Source: Owenia fusiformis
Taxonomy: Eukaryota; Annelida; Polychaeta; Sabellida; Oweniidae
NCBI GenBank assembly: GCA_903813345.2
Contig: CAIIXF020000002.1
Coordinates: 5,434,001-5,498,000 of the forward strand
Reading direction: 5' to 3'
Length of the DNA stretch: 64,000 bases
Made by a program: the position numbers and the translations under genes. Numbering within the stretch: position 1 is the first letter of the stretch; every line of letters starts with the position of its first letter. Positions 14,101 to 24,224 of the stretch are shown piece after piece. The notes beneath the pieces were generated by a model, which saw nothing but the letters and a program-made list of their open reading frames with translations, was not told the DNA's origin and searched no databases.

Positions 14101-17054
14101 TTTAGAAACAACACCTTCATGGTATGATTCAGCAAACAATGCATCGAGTCTTGGGCTTTAATCCTTTACTCAAGGGAGTCATATTGCTTGCATACCATGA
14201 AACATTAGGATTTGATCTCACTTAGTTCTCGAAGCTTATTTGATTACGTAATGCACAAGGTACTTTGGAAACAGATAATACCCTACCACATCCGGTACCA
14301 ACATCCCATACCAGCCAAGGTTCAAACAATTTTCGTCTCATTCTCATGCTGTTCATACACTATAAATCTTTTGTGTGTAATTACTACGTCCCAGACAAGC
14401 CATCAATCGGGGTTTCGTCTTAAATGAATTCCATCAAAACATGCGATGATTACATGGTCACAATGCCCTAAATCAGCAATTTATCAGAATCCATGTCTTC
14501 CTGAATTAAGCCATACGCTTGCACTGAAATTTATAGACACTCCGAAGGGCAACTTTTCGTGCTAGGATTAAAGTTATTGACCAGAGTGCTTTAGTTAACA
14601 ATCACCTTATTCATGTTTATCTTTTGATATATCCCATCTTGTAAGTTCAAACCTAAAGTATATTTACAACCTGGACACTAATTTGTAATAATTAAAGCTA
14701 ATCCTCCAAAGGAATGCGAAGTCAGTGAAAGTTGTGCTTTGATGAAAGTGAACTACATTGCAGAATATTTTACGGCCTGTGGTACACTCCCTCCATAAGT
14801 TTGGCAACTGGAAGTCTTGATTGGATACTATCAAAGCCTCTCAATGATTGAATCTTATTTGCTTTTGCCAAAATTATGGGGGAGTGTATTTCCTTTAGCG
14901 ATACATTTACATGTTCTATTGAGGATGTCCCCTGGACAAAGTTACAAATGATGACAATTACCAACCCTTAATCTTTAATGTAAATTACATACCAAAACTA
15001 AGTTTTTCTGTGAGTTTTAATTAAGAAAAGGTTAAATACTCCAAAATATGATTTGGGGTGAAACTTTTTCCATGGGATCGAATAAAAATGTGCCACGCCC
15101 ACTTTTGTCATATATTGACACTTTAGAAGGCTCTTGCTTAGAAAACCAGGGTTTTTAAATTATTTGAGAAAAAAATTAATAATATTTTCAAAACCTCTAG
15201 GGAACATTCTTGATATCGAATAGATATTTACAGTTAGTTTTACATTGATATTCTAGGCTGTCCCTCACGCTGTCTTGTCCTATGGTGCTCAACAAATTCC
15301 CAATGGACTCACAGATATGTTACGCTCAAATCGAAAGTTGTAAGTATTGCTTTTTGAATAAATCTAATACTATGCTGAAAAATAACTTAATACAGACGTT
15401 TTGGGTCATAATAACTTGTTTTATGTTCTAAAGATGTCTCTTCATCTGACACGACACTATTTAGAGTTGGTTTAAAAACAAACAAATTTTTACTTTGCCT
15501 GTACACTTAAAAATAAGTCATTTTTGTGTTCCAAAGACGCCTACACCACTGATAAGATACTGCTGCGTTGGGCCGAGAGGGACGCTGTAGAAATAGTACC
15601 CAACCTAGAACTTCCACAATTCCAACTAACTCGTCTGTCTTACGGGGAGTGCTATAGGAACTACTCAACTGGTACTGACGTGGCAGTTTATTTTCTGTCA
15701 TTTGTATTGGAAATTACAACGTTGCACCGGGGATCTTTTCTTGAAACATTCTAAACTAGGAAATTTAGAAGGTTCATTGCTTGAACATGGATACCGTAGC
15801 ACCAAATTTAAAGAAGATTTCGACTTTAAAAATTGCTTGTAAACGACAACCCCGTTGTGATATTTTAGATGCATGTCAGGTACATGCCAATCTCAGATCA
15901 AATTCAGCATCCTTTTAGCTACCATCCTCCTAAATTTGGCAACCGATCCCCCCCCCAGTTGGATTGCGTATTTACGTCTGAATGCTAACTTTGTTAAAAA
16001 TTACCCGGGAAAAATTACAGCTTTGAAAATCGTCAAATATGAACAAGCTTTGTATTTTAACTCTTGCCTCTTGACTTTTGGTGGGGATGTAATTGTAATG
16101 GTTACATTTAATTTTCAGGTAGCTTTCCCTGTCTGCAGATCAAACTTCTTCCTGGTTAGAGATGTGGGCTTCTACTTGATCCAAGTGTATGTTCCAAGCA
16201 TGCTCATCGTCATCCTCTCCTGGGTCTCGTTCTGGATCAACGTCGATGCAATTCCCGCGAGAATCTCGCTTGGCGTTCTCACGGTTCTCACCATGACAAC
16301 GCACGGTTCCGGTCTTCGAAGCACACTCCCGAAAGTATCATATGTTAAGGCGATAGATGTCTGGATGTCCACTTGTTTGTTGTTTGTATTTGCTGCATTG
16401 TTGGAATTTGCGGTCGTCAATGTACTTTCAAGAAAAGAAATTAGACGACTTGTTACCCTAAAAAGACAAAAAATTCCGAATTCTAAATTGGGGTTTAGGA
16501 GTAAAGAGGTATGTTTCAAAACTTAATTGTACTGTTGAGTATGTGTGTGAATAATGCATTGCCGTTTTATTAAGTACATATCATGCCATTGAGACATTTA
16601 TTTCGGGTTAATTGTTATTTCGGGTAAATTGGGACATTTTTCATGTGTTCTTGCATAACGCTCTCAATGCCAAATGCGTCCTTATAAATGTAGATCACTG
16701 TGCCAATCTTAAAAAGCTTGCCACGGATACAAAAATAAAAGAAGTATATAAACGCTTTATCTAAATATTTAATTTACATACCGCTTATTTCATAATTCTT
16801 TATTGTTGTCTTTTCAGTGCTATCGGGAATCAACAGGGAATGGACATTCAAGTGTTTTAGAGGAGCGAGTCTTGTGGGACGAGGAAGGCAGACAGAGAGG
16901 TCGCGATATAGATAAACTTTCAAGAAAAATATTTCCTACTTTATTCATAATATTCACTGGATTTTACTGGGTTATTTACCAGTTATCTCAAGAGGCTCAC
17001 GACATTCCAAAATACGTCGAAGTAAACAACACAGTACTCAACAGGAATACGTAA
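2122..17054 (+). CDS. Anion-selective Cys-loop receptor subunit (glycine receptor / GluCl-like), 5' end missing
   Basis: Subunit of a pentameric ligand-gated chloride channel of the plasma membrane. Exons seen: 2122-2186, 9693-9760 (68 bp), 12473-12699, 15257-15339 (83 bp), 15537-15671, 16119-16508, 16818-17054 (stop TAA); all have AG/GT borders and matching phases. The 68- and 83-bp exons have the lengths found in vertebrate glycine receptor genes. Visible parts: extracellular strands ([22 protein letters not shown]), the Cys-loop C-x13-C ([16 protein letters not shown]), a second C-x10-C loop ([12 protein letters not shown]) typical of GlyR/GluCl, M1 ([15 protein letters not shown]), M2 preceded by IPAR as in anion channels, M3, and M4 in the last exon ([16 protein letters not shown]). 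A one-base frameshift lies near 16142-16145. Signal peptide exons were not found. Ligand (glycine, glutamate or other) cannot be decided from sequence. Confidence 0.88.
2149..2388 (+). repeat. Three-copy 80-bp tandem repeat of an exon end plus its splice donor
   Basis: Copies start at 2149, 2229 and 2309 and are essentially identical. Each holds the last 38 bp of the receptor exon, the donor GTACGT, and the left terminal repeat of a family A MITE. The donor is therefore present three times in a row. Only the first copy follows an acceptor (AG at 2120-2121). Confidence 0.95.
2359..2499. mobile_element. MITE family A, copy 2
   Basis: The left terminal repeat at 2359-2387 (TACACTCCCTTCCATAAGTT) is matched by an inverted right end at 2474-2499 finishing in GAGGGAAGTGTA. 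The left end was copied by the 80-bp triplication, so extra solo left ends lie at about 2199 and 2279. Confidence 0.65.
2500..4467. other. Intron sequence without recognised features
   Basis: AT-rich intron DNA between the first visible receptor exon and the LINE. Short ORFs such as 3035-3253 have no recognisable domain. I see nothing supportable. Confidence 0.5.
4468..7273 (+). mobile_element. 5'-truncated non-LTR retrotransposon (LINE) with target-site duplication
   Basis: The element body (about 4484-7257) lies between two exact copies of TGACAATCTCAGTCTG at 4468-4483 and 7258-7273, a 16-bp target duplication as left by target-primed reverse transcription. The 3' tail is A-rich (AATAAAATGACAAC). 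Only the reverse transcriptase and C-terminal parts remain; no apurinic endonuclease domain is seen, consistent with 5' truncation on insertion. The element sits in a receptor intron in the sense direction. Clade not assigned. Confidence 0.88.
4539..7091 (+). pseudogene. LINE reverse transcriptase ORF, frameshifted
   Basis: Frame 1 (4539 to about 5725) carries the N-terminal part and RT palm motifs ([37 protein letters not shown]). Near 5720 the reading moves to another frame, which holds GVHQGGISS and the catalytic YADD box. A TAA at 5911-5913 interrupts this frame, after which thumb-like sequence ([17 protein letters not shown]) continues. Near 6300 a second frameshift leads to 6303-7091, which holds a C-terminal Cys/His motif (CMVC...HLILDC). 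Two frameshifts and one stop make this copy unable to code for an active enzyme. Confidence 0.88.
7310..7522. mobile_element. Short inverted-repeat element (GGCCCGTAGCC family), complete copy
   Basis: The 13-bp terminal repeats are perfect: CAGGCCCGTAGCC at 7310-7322 and GGCTACGGGCCTG at 7510-7522. They are flanked by ATCTC on both sides (7305-7309 and 7523-7527), a likely 5-bp target duplication. The interior is non-coding with long G and C runs. A related right half lies at 54898-55022. Confidence 0.75.
7763..8201. mobile_element. MITE family A, copy 3 (longest)
   Basis: The left end TACACTCCCCTCCATAAGTT at 7763 and inverted right end at 8175-8201 (GTTGCCAAAC...GGGGAGTGTA) bound 439 bp. 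Interior sequence near 8040-8080 (TTGGATAGCATTTCAAAGCC) recurs in copy 6, showing that the copies share more than their ends. ORFs inside are not recognisable. Confidence 0.75.
8202..9692. other. Intron sequence without recognised features
   Basis: AT-rich intron DNA of the receptor gene. No ORF, RNA gene or clear repeat was found. Confidence 0.5.
9774..9800. repeat. Solo left end of MITE family A
   Basis: TACACCCCCCATGAAAAG followed by TTTGGCAAC starts 13 bp after the donor of the 68-bp receptor exon. No right end was found nearby, so this is a truncated or diverged copy. Confidence 0.5.
9801..11215. other. Intron sequence without recognised features
   Basis: Intron DNA with a short G run near 10025-10040. 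No supportable gene or repeat. Confidence 0.45.
11216..11470. repeat. Pair of perfect 22-bp inverted repeats
   Basis: The arm at 11216-11237 (core CCAAGGAGGATTGGCTCCCA) has its exact reverse complement at 11449-11470, with a 211-bp non-coding interior. This may be a MITE or foldback element; no target duplication is evident. Confidence 0.7.
11957..12074. mobile_element. Foldback element family B, copy 1
   Basis: The outer arms GGTCACATTTTGCTCCAATT and its inverted match (AATTGGAGCAAATGTGACC) fold over almost the whole 118 bp, with a second palindromic core around GGCCGATTGAG/CTCAATCGGCC. It lies in a receptor intron. A second copy lies at 17251-17363. Confidence 0.75.
12651..13185 (+). repeat. 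Seven-copy tandem repeat of a receptor exon end plus splice donor
   Basis: Copies begin at 12651, 12729, 12808, 12886, 12965, 13043 and 13122, so the period alternates 78 and 79 bp. Two unit types alternate: odd copies have GAGTACTCC and even copies GAGAACTCC, giving a 157-bp dimer. Each unit holds the last ~49 bp of exon 12473-12699 and the start of the intron. Copies 1-6 keep the donor CAG|GTAATG; copy 7 has CAGCTAGAG and has lost it. Only copy 1 is joined to the exon body. Confidence 0.95.
13374..13601. mobile_element. MITE family A, copy 5
   Basis: The left end TACACTCCCCTTAAAAGTTT at 13374 is matched by a decayed right end ACATTTGGAGGAGAGTGT at 13583. It is more diverged than copies 3 and 6. 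Confidence 0.5.
13602..14782. other. Intron sequence without recognised features
   Basis: AT-rich receptor intron. The short ORF at 14212-14427 shows no domain. Nothing supportable. Confidence 0.45.
14783..14888. mobile_element. MITE family A, copy 6 (shortest)
   Basis: The left end TACACTCCCTCCATAAGTTT at 14783 and inverted right end finishing GGGGGAGTGTA at 14888 bound 106 bp. The interior (GGATACTATCAAAGCC) matches part of copy 3, so this is an internal-deletion derivative. Confidence 0.7.
16142..16159 (+). other. One-base frameshift in the receptor exon before M1
   Basis: Exon 16119-16508 enters in phase 1 and reads GSFPCLQIK, as expected for the second Cys loop, but that frame stops at TAG 16157-16159. 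The next conserved segment ([15 protein letters not shown], then M1) lies in the +1 frame from 16146. The run AAA at 16142-16144 has one base too many for a continuous frame. No other acceptor or donor nearby gives the right phase. It is either a real lesion or an assembly indel. Confidence 0.8.
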
Positions 17055-17250
17055 AACGTCGCTGAAACGGAACATGCTCAATTTTTTCATAAAACGAAGT
17101 TATCTACTGTTCAAGACATTGATAAAAAGGAATGATTTCGAAAGATAGTTTCAGTCTGGTTTTCCCCAAACAGATAAAACAGGGTGAGAGAATCGTCCAA
17201 AAGAAATGAAATTATGATACAGGTCACACTTCACGCATCTCAGTTGTATG

Positions 17251-17363
17251 CCTCACATTTGTCCCGATTCATCAGCCGGCGCCCGGCCGATTGTGTACTT
17301 TGAATATCGAACAAAATGCTCAATCGGCCGGGTGCCGGCCGATGAATCGGGGCAAATGTGACT
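17251..17363. mobile_element. Foldback element family B, copy 2
   Basis: The arms CACATTTGTCCCGATTCATC and GATGAATCGGGGCAAATGTG are inverted around a GGCCGATTG/CAATCGGCC core, giving a nearly full-length hairpin downstream of the receptor stop codon. It differs from copy 1 in the outer arms but shares the core. A weaker half-copy may lie at 59286-59330. Confidence 0.75.
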
Positions 17364-19247
17364 CATGCATTTGGGACATAACCTTGGACACAAACTATAG
17401 TCCATGGTATGACTTCCGAATATGAAGGATCCGTAGCACACTTTTGCGCAGCAACATTTGAAGCAATATTTATGAAGGTGTACATGTCTTGATTCTTTTA
17501 AAATACCATTTGCTGAAAAAACTTCCGGCTTTCGGGTCGAAAAACGTCTTTCATCACAAGGGGTCAAAAAACGTAAATATTTTGATTCGAACTTTTATAC
17601 ATTTTATAAGATATAGACCGTTATTCTAAGCATACGAACAAAAATAAATTATCATAATTTAAAAATATACTATTTAATTTTACCGTATATGTCGGTGTTT
17701 AATTAGTGTAATTATGCAAGTGTGTTTTTCAGATTTTGTTTGATTTTTCAAATATGAGCCAAGCCGATTCAACAAAATTATGTGGAATATTTAGGTAATT
17801 TATGATTGGGAACATATTAGTTTTCTTACCATTTAAAACATTTTATTTCCAGAATTTTTCCATATAATCGCAAGGGGTCTAATAGCAAATTATTGTGCAT
17901 GTTTTAAAACACATAATAAAATAACAAATAGGTAAGATTTACCTCTAATTAAATGTTACAGAGGTATTGGAATGTTCATATATTCCAAGTGCATGTCTAA
18001 TTATCAATTAGAGTCATATGCAATCGAACACATCGAAATTATTCCTCGACGTTACTTGTGGCTATCATTAAGTTTTCTGATGGCTGTTTGTTCTTTGACC
18101 TTACCGATGGATACAATCAAATTTTAGGAAGATAGTGATAACGATTTTTCTCAATTATTCATGAATTCGATAAAGTCTTGATGGTTGTTTTATAAGCAAC
18201 TGAGCTATATCTAACCATGGGAAATAGAATTTTAGCTGTAGTCCCAATTAGTCAAGGAATAGCAATGGGACCGCCTTTATTGATAATTTTTATGGCTGAA
18301 GAAAAGTCAATATCTCAAAACGTATTGAGACCCCGTTTGTGAAAAACTAGCATAATTTAAACATTTGTCATTCCAATATAAAAGTGATTCATTTGTAGCA
18401 TTTATCTCTTTAATACCTGAGAAACAATACAAAACTCTGATACACTGATTACATATTTTTGGGTATTGATAAGAAAAATAATCTCGAACTTATAGCTTAG
18501 AAACCTAAATCATATATTTAAAATCATTTTGTATTATTTTCTGTTGCATTGTGTACTCCAAATTGTAAAAAATTGGGATTTTATTTTTTTGGTGATTTTT
18601 TGACCTCTGTTAATGGCAGGCATAATTCAGCCTAAAAGCCGGAAGTATATTGAACAGTTATAATAAAAATTATTAGGGGACATATGTAGGTATGTTAATG
18701 TAAGGTCAAATATTGCTGCGCTATAGTGTGCTACCAACTCCTTTATTAGATGTCCTAGAGATTTCATACCATGGACTACTACTGGGAATGGCAAAGTTAC
18801 TGGATATTGTATCTGAACGAGGGACAAAATGTAATATGCTCGATATGTGCATCGTTTTTTCTTCCATTTGCGCAATACTAATATCTTGTCTTTGACAAAT
18901 CAATGGAGAACGTTTTCTTATCTTTGCATTTTTTTTTATTGTACCACAACACAAAAATAAAGCAGAAACTTTGGTATTACTCTCTTTTTTTAAATGACTC
19001 ATACTCCCCCAAAATAAAAGTGTTACAAATTATGTAAAATTAAAGCATGCAAAGTTTCACAAGCCAACCCCTCTGGGAATCTTTTTTTTTACAATGCATC
19101 AACGTATGTGACTTAAAGTCTAGGATATGTTGGACATTGCAGTGATGATTAAAAACTCACCATATAAGTCCAGGAATACTCCCTTGTATAGAGTTTATTC
19201 AATTCAATTTATTTCAATGCAGTTTATTAAATAAACTTTATTTCATG
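17364..19247. other. Intergenic DNA between convergent genes
   Basis: AT-rich spacer between the end of the receptor (plus) and the end of the M15-type gene (minus). An AATAAA near 17644 could serve the receptor mRNA, but this is uncertain. No further gene seen. Confidence 0.4.
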
Positions 19248-19248
19248 A

Positions 19249-19254
19249 TTTATT
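19249..19254 (-). promoter_or_regulatory. Polyadenylation signal of the M15-type gene
   Basis: TTTATT on the plus strand (AATAAA on minus) lies 54 bp past the stop codon; further AATAAA copies follow at about 19237, 19222 and 19208. Confidence 0.5.
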
Positions 19255-19307
19255 TTCATAAAACATTTTCTATAAATCAATGGATTGCGGACAAATGGAG
19301 AAATATC

Positions 19308-21633
19308 TTAGTAGTATGTGTTGTCCCAATGGTTCCCCTCCTTAACATAGTCGTTCCCAGATGGGGACCGGTAAACCGCGTCACTCCCTCTCCAACGGTT
19401 GAACGGAAACGTAGTTGTGATATAACTATCCAGACAACTGTTCAGTCTCAGATCGATCTTATATCCGTTCCAGTGACTATAGGTCCCGCTTGAGTGCCCT
19501 GTTTCAGTCCCACCTGTCACCGTAACTGAGCATCTAAAACATGTATTTACACTTAATAAGTTAAATTATAACCCAGTATTTAGCATGCAAAATATCACCA
19601 CCACCACCATAGGTTACAGACGCCGAACAACAAACACCAACTGCCACAACAAAAGTGTTGGAGGCTATAACTATGGCATAACTTGTGGTGGTGACATAAC
19701 AAGAGAATTAGAGAAACAGAACTAAAAACTATTACCCGCTTGGTATCTTAATCTCATTGATGGTTCCCGTGATAGTGGCGCGTCTTATCTGCTCAAGACT
19801 TGTGCAGGTTCCATCGTACCTATAATGAAACAATAACTGTGTTAAATACAATATGTACATACACCCCATTATGCCTCAATAGGAACATATGTGATGATGC
19901 AATATTTCAGCTAAATATCTTTTGGCACTTCATCATTTTGGTACACTCATTTCTCACAAAATCGTATTTCTCCATAGTTGCAATCCTTCGACATAAAGAA
20001 AAAATTCATCTTCGAGTAGCCTACACCAGGCACAAAGAAAACAAACCCTAACTTTTCCGAACCATAATCCAACTTTTTAATCCAAATTGCCGAACCAAAA
20101 ATGGAACCTTACCTAGATTGCCCCAATTAGAGTATTCTATAGACGTAAACGGTGTTGATTTACATACCTGTCGGAGCATCCCCCACTAGAGCTGATACTA
20201 ATGCCCGTATCGGAGAGCATCGAAGCAGCCTCGGAGTGGCTCAGTTTATCTGTAAAGAATAAGCATACTATATTTGAAGATACTAATACTACCTTTGGAG
20301 CGAATCCCATGGGAAGATCTCTGATATGATGAGTGATGTTATAATAAGTAGAACGTTCAAATGAAATAAAACTATAACATTTTTATAAAATGAAATTATA
20401 ATTAATGTATTCAATTATTCCATCACTCCAAAAATGACCCTTTAATATTAAGTCATTTTTCAAATATCTGTTTCCTCTGGAATCACATGAAAACCATGAA
20501 TTCTTTATATTAATTGTGTACCTTCACCGTTATTCTGAACACAGCATCTCCTGTCTGTGGGTCCAGAACAGAGTCCAGTCATCGATGTACCACTGCATGC
20601 CGTTGTTTGACAAGTTCCTCCCGCGTCTATACACGCACTATCCTCTAAAAGTAAAGGTGTATCAGTACAATTAGACACCTGGGGGTCGGGCTATTGAAAT
20701 TCACAAATTGGTCGCTTAATATTTAGTCAGTTTAAAAAAAATCGTATTGCCCCATTTGGGTTCAATTCTTCAAATAATTGTCTAGCTTATCGTCTACCCC
20801 CAGGTTTCTAGAACACTACCCCCAAGATATACACACCACTGCAGTATTTAGTTCCCTCTTAAGGAGGTAAGGTGTGTATAGAAAGACGAGTAGGTTAACA
20901 GCACATTGACATTTGATTAAAAATATAAGTAGGCCCAGGCTCTAGGTTGTAACACACTCTCCAAATGGGAATGCCAGTTATCACGTAGGGCATTGTACTT
21001 ACGTAAGCAACATCTTCTATCGACAGGTCCAGCGCAAAGACCGCTTTGAAAGACTCCGCTGCAGGTCGTTGTCTGGCAGTTACCTCCGGCACTTGTACAT
21101 TCACTATCTCCAGCAGTGTCTACAATATTAGGCGAGAGTTTAAATTGTCTTTGTGAGCGTTGAAAATGTAAGAACTATAAGCTTGTAGTTTAGAACTTTT
21201 CCTATCTAAGATATTCTTTAATTCACCACACAGACTGCATCCCTGTCACAACTATGATTGAGAAAAATATTTCTCCTAATTATACACTACCCTCAAAAAG
21301 TATAGCATCATCATCATCATCTCACCCTATTTAGACCATGTCTTAAAAGATAAGTCATCCTTGTTATATGTTTTAGGGAAATACATTCAAAATATATCAA
21401 ATGTTTTTAAAAACGCCATGAAAGTTTTAGCGAGAGTTGCCATTCTTTTACTGAAGAGTTTACATTTACCTACCGATGCAGCATCTTCTCTCTGCCGGAC
21501 CATAGCAAAGGCCGCTCTTCCAGAATCCACCACAGGATCCAGTATGACAGTACCCTCCTTGGTCCGTACATGCAGTATCGGCCTTCACAAATAATGCACG
21601 CCCCAACACCCATAATACTATAGCCACCTTCAT
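19308..21633 (-). CDS. Secreted M15-type metallopeptidase (putative peptidoglycan hydrolase) with three cysteine-rich modules
   Basis: Complete six-exon gene, 263 residues. Exons on minus: 21633-21474, 21119-21003, 20644-20522, 20249-20168, 19819-19736, 19533-19308; every junction is AG/GT and every phase fits. Residues 1-18 are a signal peptide (MKVAIVLWVLGRALFVKA). Three modules of about 35 residues follow (near 19-53, 57-91, 93-127), each with C..GG.C....C......GLC.GP..RRCC spacing, one per exon. The C-terminal domain (about 135-263) contains SHWNGYKID, the M15 motif SxHxxGxxxD (H209, D216), and EGNHWD, the M15 ExxH pair (E254, H257). All metal ligands and the catalytic acid seen in VanX-like enzymes are present. 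M15 enzymes cleave D-Ala-containing peptides of bacterial cell walls; a digestive or immune role against bacteria is inferred. It is convergent with the receptor gene. Confidence 0.86.
19582..19700. mobile_element. Short repeat family C, copy 1 (in an intron of the M15-type gene)
   Basis: The segment starts AAAATATCACCACCACCACC and ends GGTGGTGACATAAC, giving imperfect inverted ends. It shares about 110 bp with 51899-52022 (TTACAGAC.CCGAAC, CAACAAAAGTGTTGGAG). It lies wholly within the intron between the last two exons. Confidence 0.65.
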
Positions 21634-22220
21634 TGTCTAAATAGATGCATTTAATTGTCCATGTAGAGAGATCAACGCGGAAATTGTCAAGACTTTTGTT
21701 GACTTTTTTAAATAGACAATGAAGACTTTTGACTCTTTATATCGAACGATACATTTTCCCATGGCGCTCCCCTTTCATTTCTAAAACCTCCCATCCCATA
21801 TCCTTCATTGTTCAACTTATAATCATGCGATTTCATTCTGGCTTTGCTTGACGATTGCTTGACGATTTAGATTGATGCACTACATTATTCAATTCTCATG
21901 TGTTGGGGTATAAGGATCAGCACATGTAGTGCCACCTATTATCAACAATATTTTCAGACTAATAATTTCAAAAGGCACGTGCCCAACAAACTTTAATCCC
22001 AAGCCATACAAGACTAATTTTCAAAAAGTTCTACGAAAACTTAAAAGGGTTGTAGTGGGGCGAAACTTATCAAAAATCAGAAACAGTCTTCAATACACAG
22101 TTCCAGGAATAGAACGTATTAAGAATCTACTGCGAACTTTAATAAACGTCTAGAAATGTGTTGTCGAGTCTTTTAGAAATACCTGTTTAACTTTGCAAAC
22201 GTCTAGTTTTTCGTCGCTCA
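21634..22220. other. Upstream region of the M15-type gene; no further gene seen
   Basis: Probable promoter-side sequence of the minus-strand gene. No clear TATA box or other gene is supported. The ORF at 21929-22153 is short and not recognisable. Confidence 0.35.
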
Positions 22221-22390
22221 TAATAAAGATACAATATATTTCTATGTATCTCATACTTGAGTGGGTTTGGGGTAGATATCATCCGGGAATATATTTCATA
22301 TCTGAGGAGCGGACAGGATATATTGCATATGTCCCGCTCCAGGACAAATGCGGGCAGATATAATATATCCATCCCGCTCCCGAGATTTTT
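22221..22390. repeat. Palindromic GCGGGCAGATATA-type repeat, copy 1
   Basis: The motifs GGACAGGATATATTG, GTCCCGCTCC and GCGGGCAGATATAATATATC form overlapping inverted repeats. Related sequence recurs at 24941-25010, so this is a dispersed family. Confidence 0.55.
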
Positions 22391-23394
22391 TTCAGAAGTT
22401 TAAAAAGTCTAAAAATTTTAAGTTTTAAATTTTAAAAGTTTAATTTTTTTAAGTTTAAATGTTAAAATTTTACTGTATTGAACTAAAGGAATATTACGAA
22501 AATGTGAAATATAACTTGTGCTTCTCAGTAGAGGCGTCATTTGAAAAAGTTGGAAAATGTTATATCTACCCCCAAACCCACTTAAGGATGCAGTACCGGG
22601 TCAGCGTAACTTAAGTCGCAGACGTTAGATTTTGCTCATATTTTTTACAATGTATCACTATGATTTTATCATCATCCAAGTGCAATATGAAGAGGATTGA
22701 CCGTCTGGTTATTTCAATATAAAATTTTCTTTTACCCATCCAAAATGTTCCTTTTTACATGTAAATCTATCAGAAAGTAACATAATCTGCTACCCTAATT
22801 AATATGAAAATCCTCCCATGTGGACATTTTATAAATATAATTTGTTTCACAAGATCAAAGTTAACAATAAGTCTTTTCTTTTCCTATTTGTTTTTACCAT
22901 GCACCATTTTTCAAAGATGTGAGTACCGTTGCCATGGTAACTGAGTTATACCAAAACCTGGTCAGACCGACAGGCAGATGGAAACGCCATTTCAAATCTG
23001 TGGTGATCAAAATATGTCACCTATTGGGTGGTGACATGATAAATAATAAAGAAAAGTATTATAGAAAACATCACAGATGCGTAGTTGGGTGGGGATTATC
23101 GGACCCCCCCCCCCCCATGCTGGAATCTTCAAAATCATTAATTTATCCTTTTTAATTTTCTCATTATTTTTGTTAGACATACATTTTTGTAGTAAATGAA
23201 AAATTATGCTTTTTGTGTATTCAAGCCCCCTTCAGAAAAATAGGGATCCTGAGCCCCCCCCCCCCCCCCTTAGTAACACATCAACATCATTTTAAAAATA
23301 AATCTTGGGATTTTTCATTTGCGGGTCGCAGTTTCGTCACAAATATTGACTATGTTCAAAAGTAATTTCATCTACAGACAGAAATATAAGAATT
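22391..23394. other. No gene seen; two C runs
   Basis: AT-rich DNA with poly-C tracts near 23104-23116 and 23256-23269, each within AGCCCCCC-like sequence that may belong to a decayed repeat. The ORF at 22919-23155 has no recognisable domain. Confidence 0.4.
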
Positions 23395-23815
23395 GGTGTT
23401 CACCAGACATAGGTGTTCACTAGACAAAGGTATTCACTAGACACAGGTGTTCACATTAGAAAGGTGCTCACTAGATACAGGTTTTATTGCACTGCAGTCA
23501 GTGGATTATGTGCTAAGAATTGGTGTTCACCAAACTCGGGTGTTCACATTATAAAGATGCTTATTAGATACAGGTTTTACTGCACTGCAGTCTGTGGATT
23601 ATGTGCTGAGTATTGGTGTTCACTAGAAAAAGGTGTTCTTGAGACACAGGTGTTCATAAGAGAAAAGTGTTCACTAGATATACAGGTTTTGCTGCACTGC
23701 AATAAGTTGATAATGTACTAAGAATTGGTGTTCACTAGTCACAGGTGTTCACTAGATACAGGTGTTCTCTAGACACGGGTGTTCACTTGATACATGTGTT
23801 CACTAGAGAGAGTAG
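23395..23815 (+). repeat. Composite minisatellite (GGTGTTCACTAGA)
   Basis: Short units of about 17-19 bp built on AGGTGTTCACTAGACAC are interleaved with three copies of a longer unit (ACAGGTTTTATTGCACTGCA and following bases) near 23477, 23569 and 23680. The open frame 23413-23721 is a by-product of the repeat. Confidence 0.8.
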
Positions 23816-24224
23816 TCCAAGATATATGAGAATACCATGACAGTGCCTGTGTTCTATATTAGTGAGTAGCCAAAATTAGTTCTAACACGTATATAATATA
23901 GATAGATGATGCTGACTGTGAACAAAATTAGCTATAGCGAGTTAATTAACAACAGTCTTGGCTGTGCTTGTATGAAAACCACCGGTTATATTTAGAGAAG
24001 TTTTTGCACAATTCTAGCTATAAGATCATCAACTATGACCTTAGGAAGAAACAAAAATCATTTTATTAAGTATACATTGCTCTCTTGATATATTTCGAAA
24101 GCATTTGAAGCAGAACTATGGGACAATATAAAAATGCGAAACTGACTTTCTTTGGAGCTAGCTCTACTCGAACCGGAAGTAAAACCTGCGCAAACAGAGG
24201 TGAAAATAGACCCGGTACTGCATC

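Noticed and set aside
16119-16160. Alternative splice site as the explanation of the receptor frameshift
   Set aside because: The nearby AG at 16137-16138 and alternative donors do not give the needed phase and would remove the conserved second Cys loop.
16172-16519. 115-residue minus-strand ORF
   Set aside because: It is the antisense shadow of the receptor's M1-M3 exon.
19800-20051. 83-residue plus-strand ORF over the M15-type gene
   Set aside because: It crosses an exon and intron of the minus-strand gene and has no domain.
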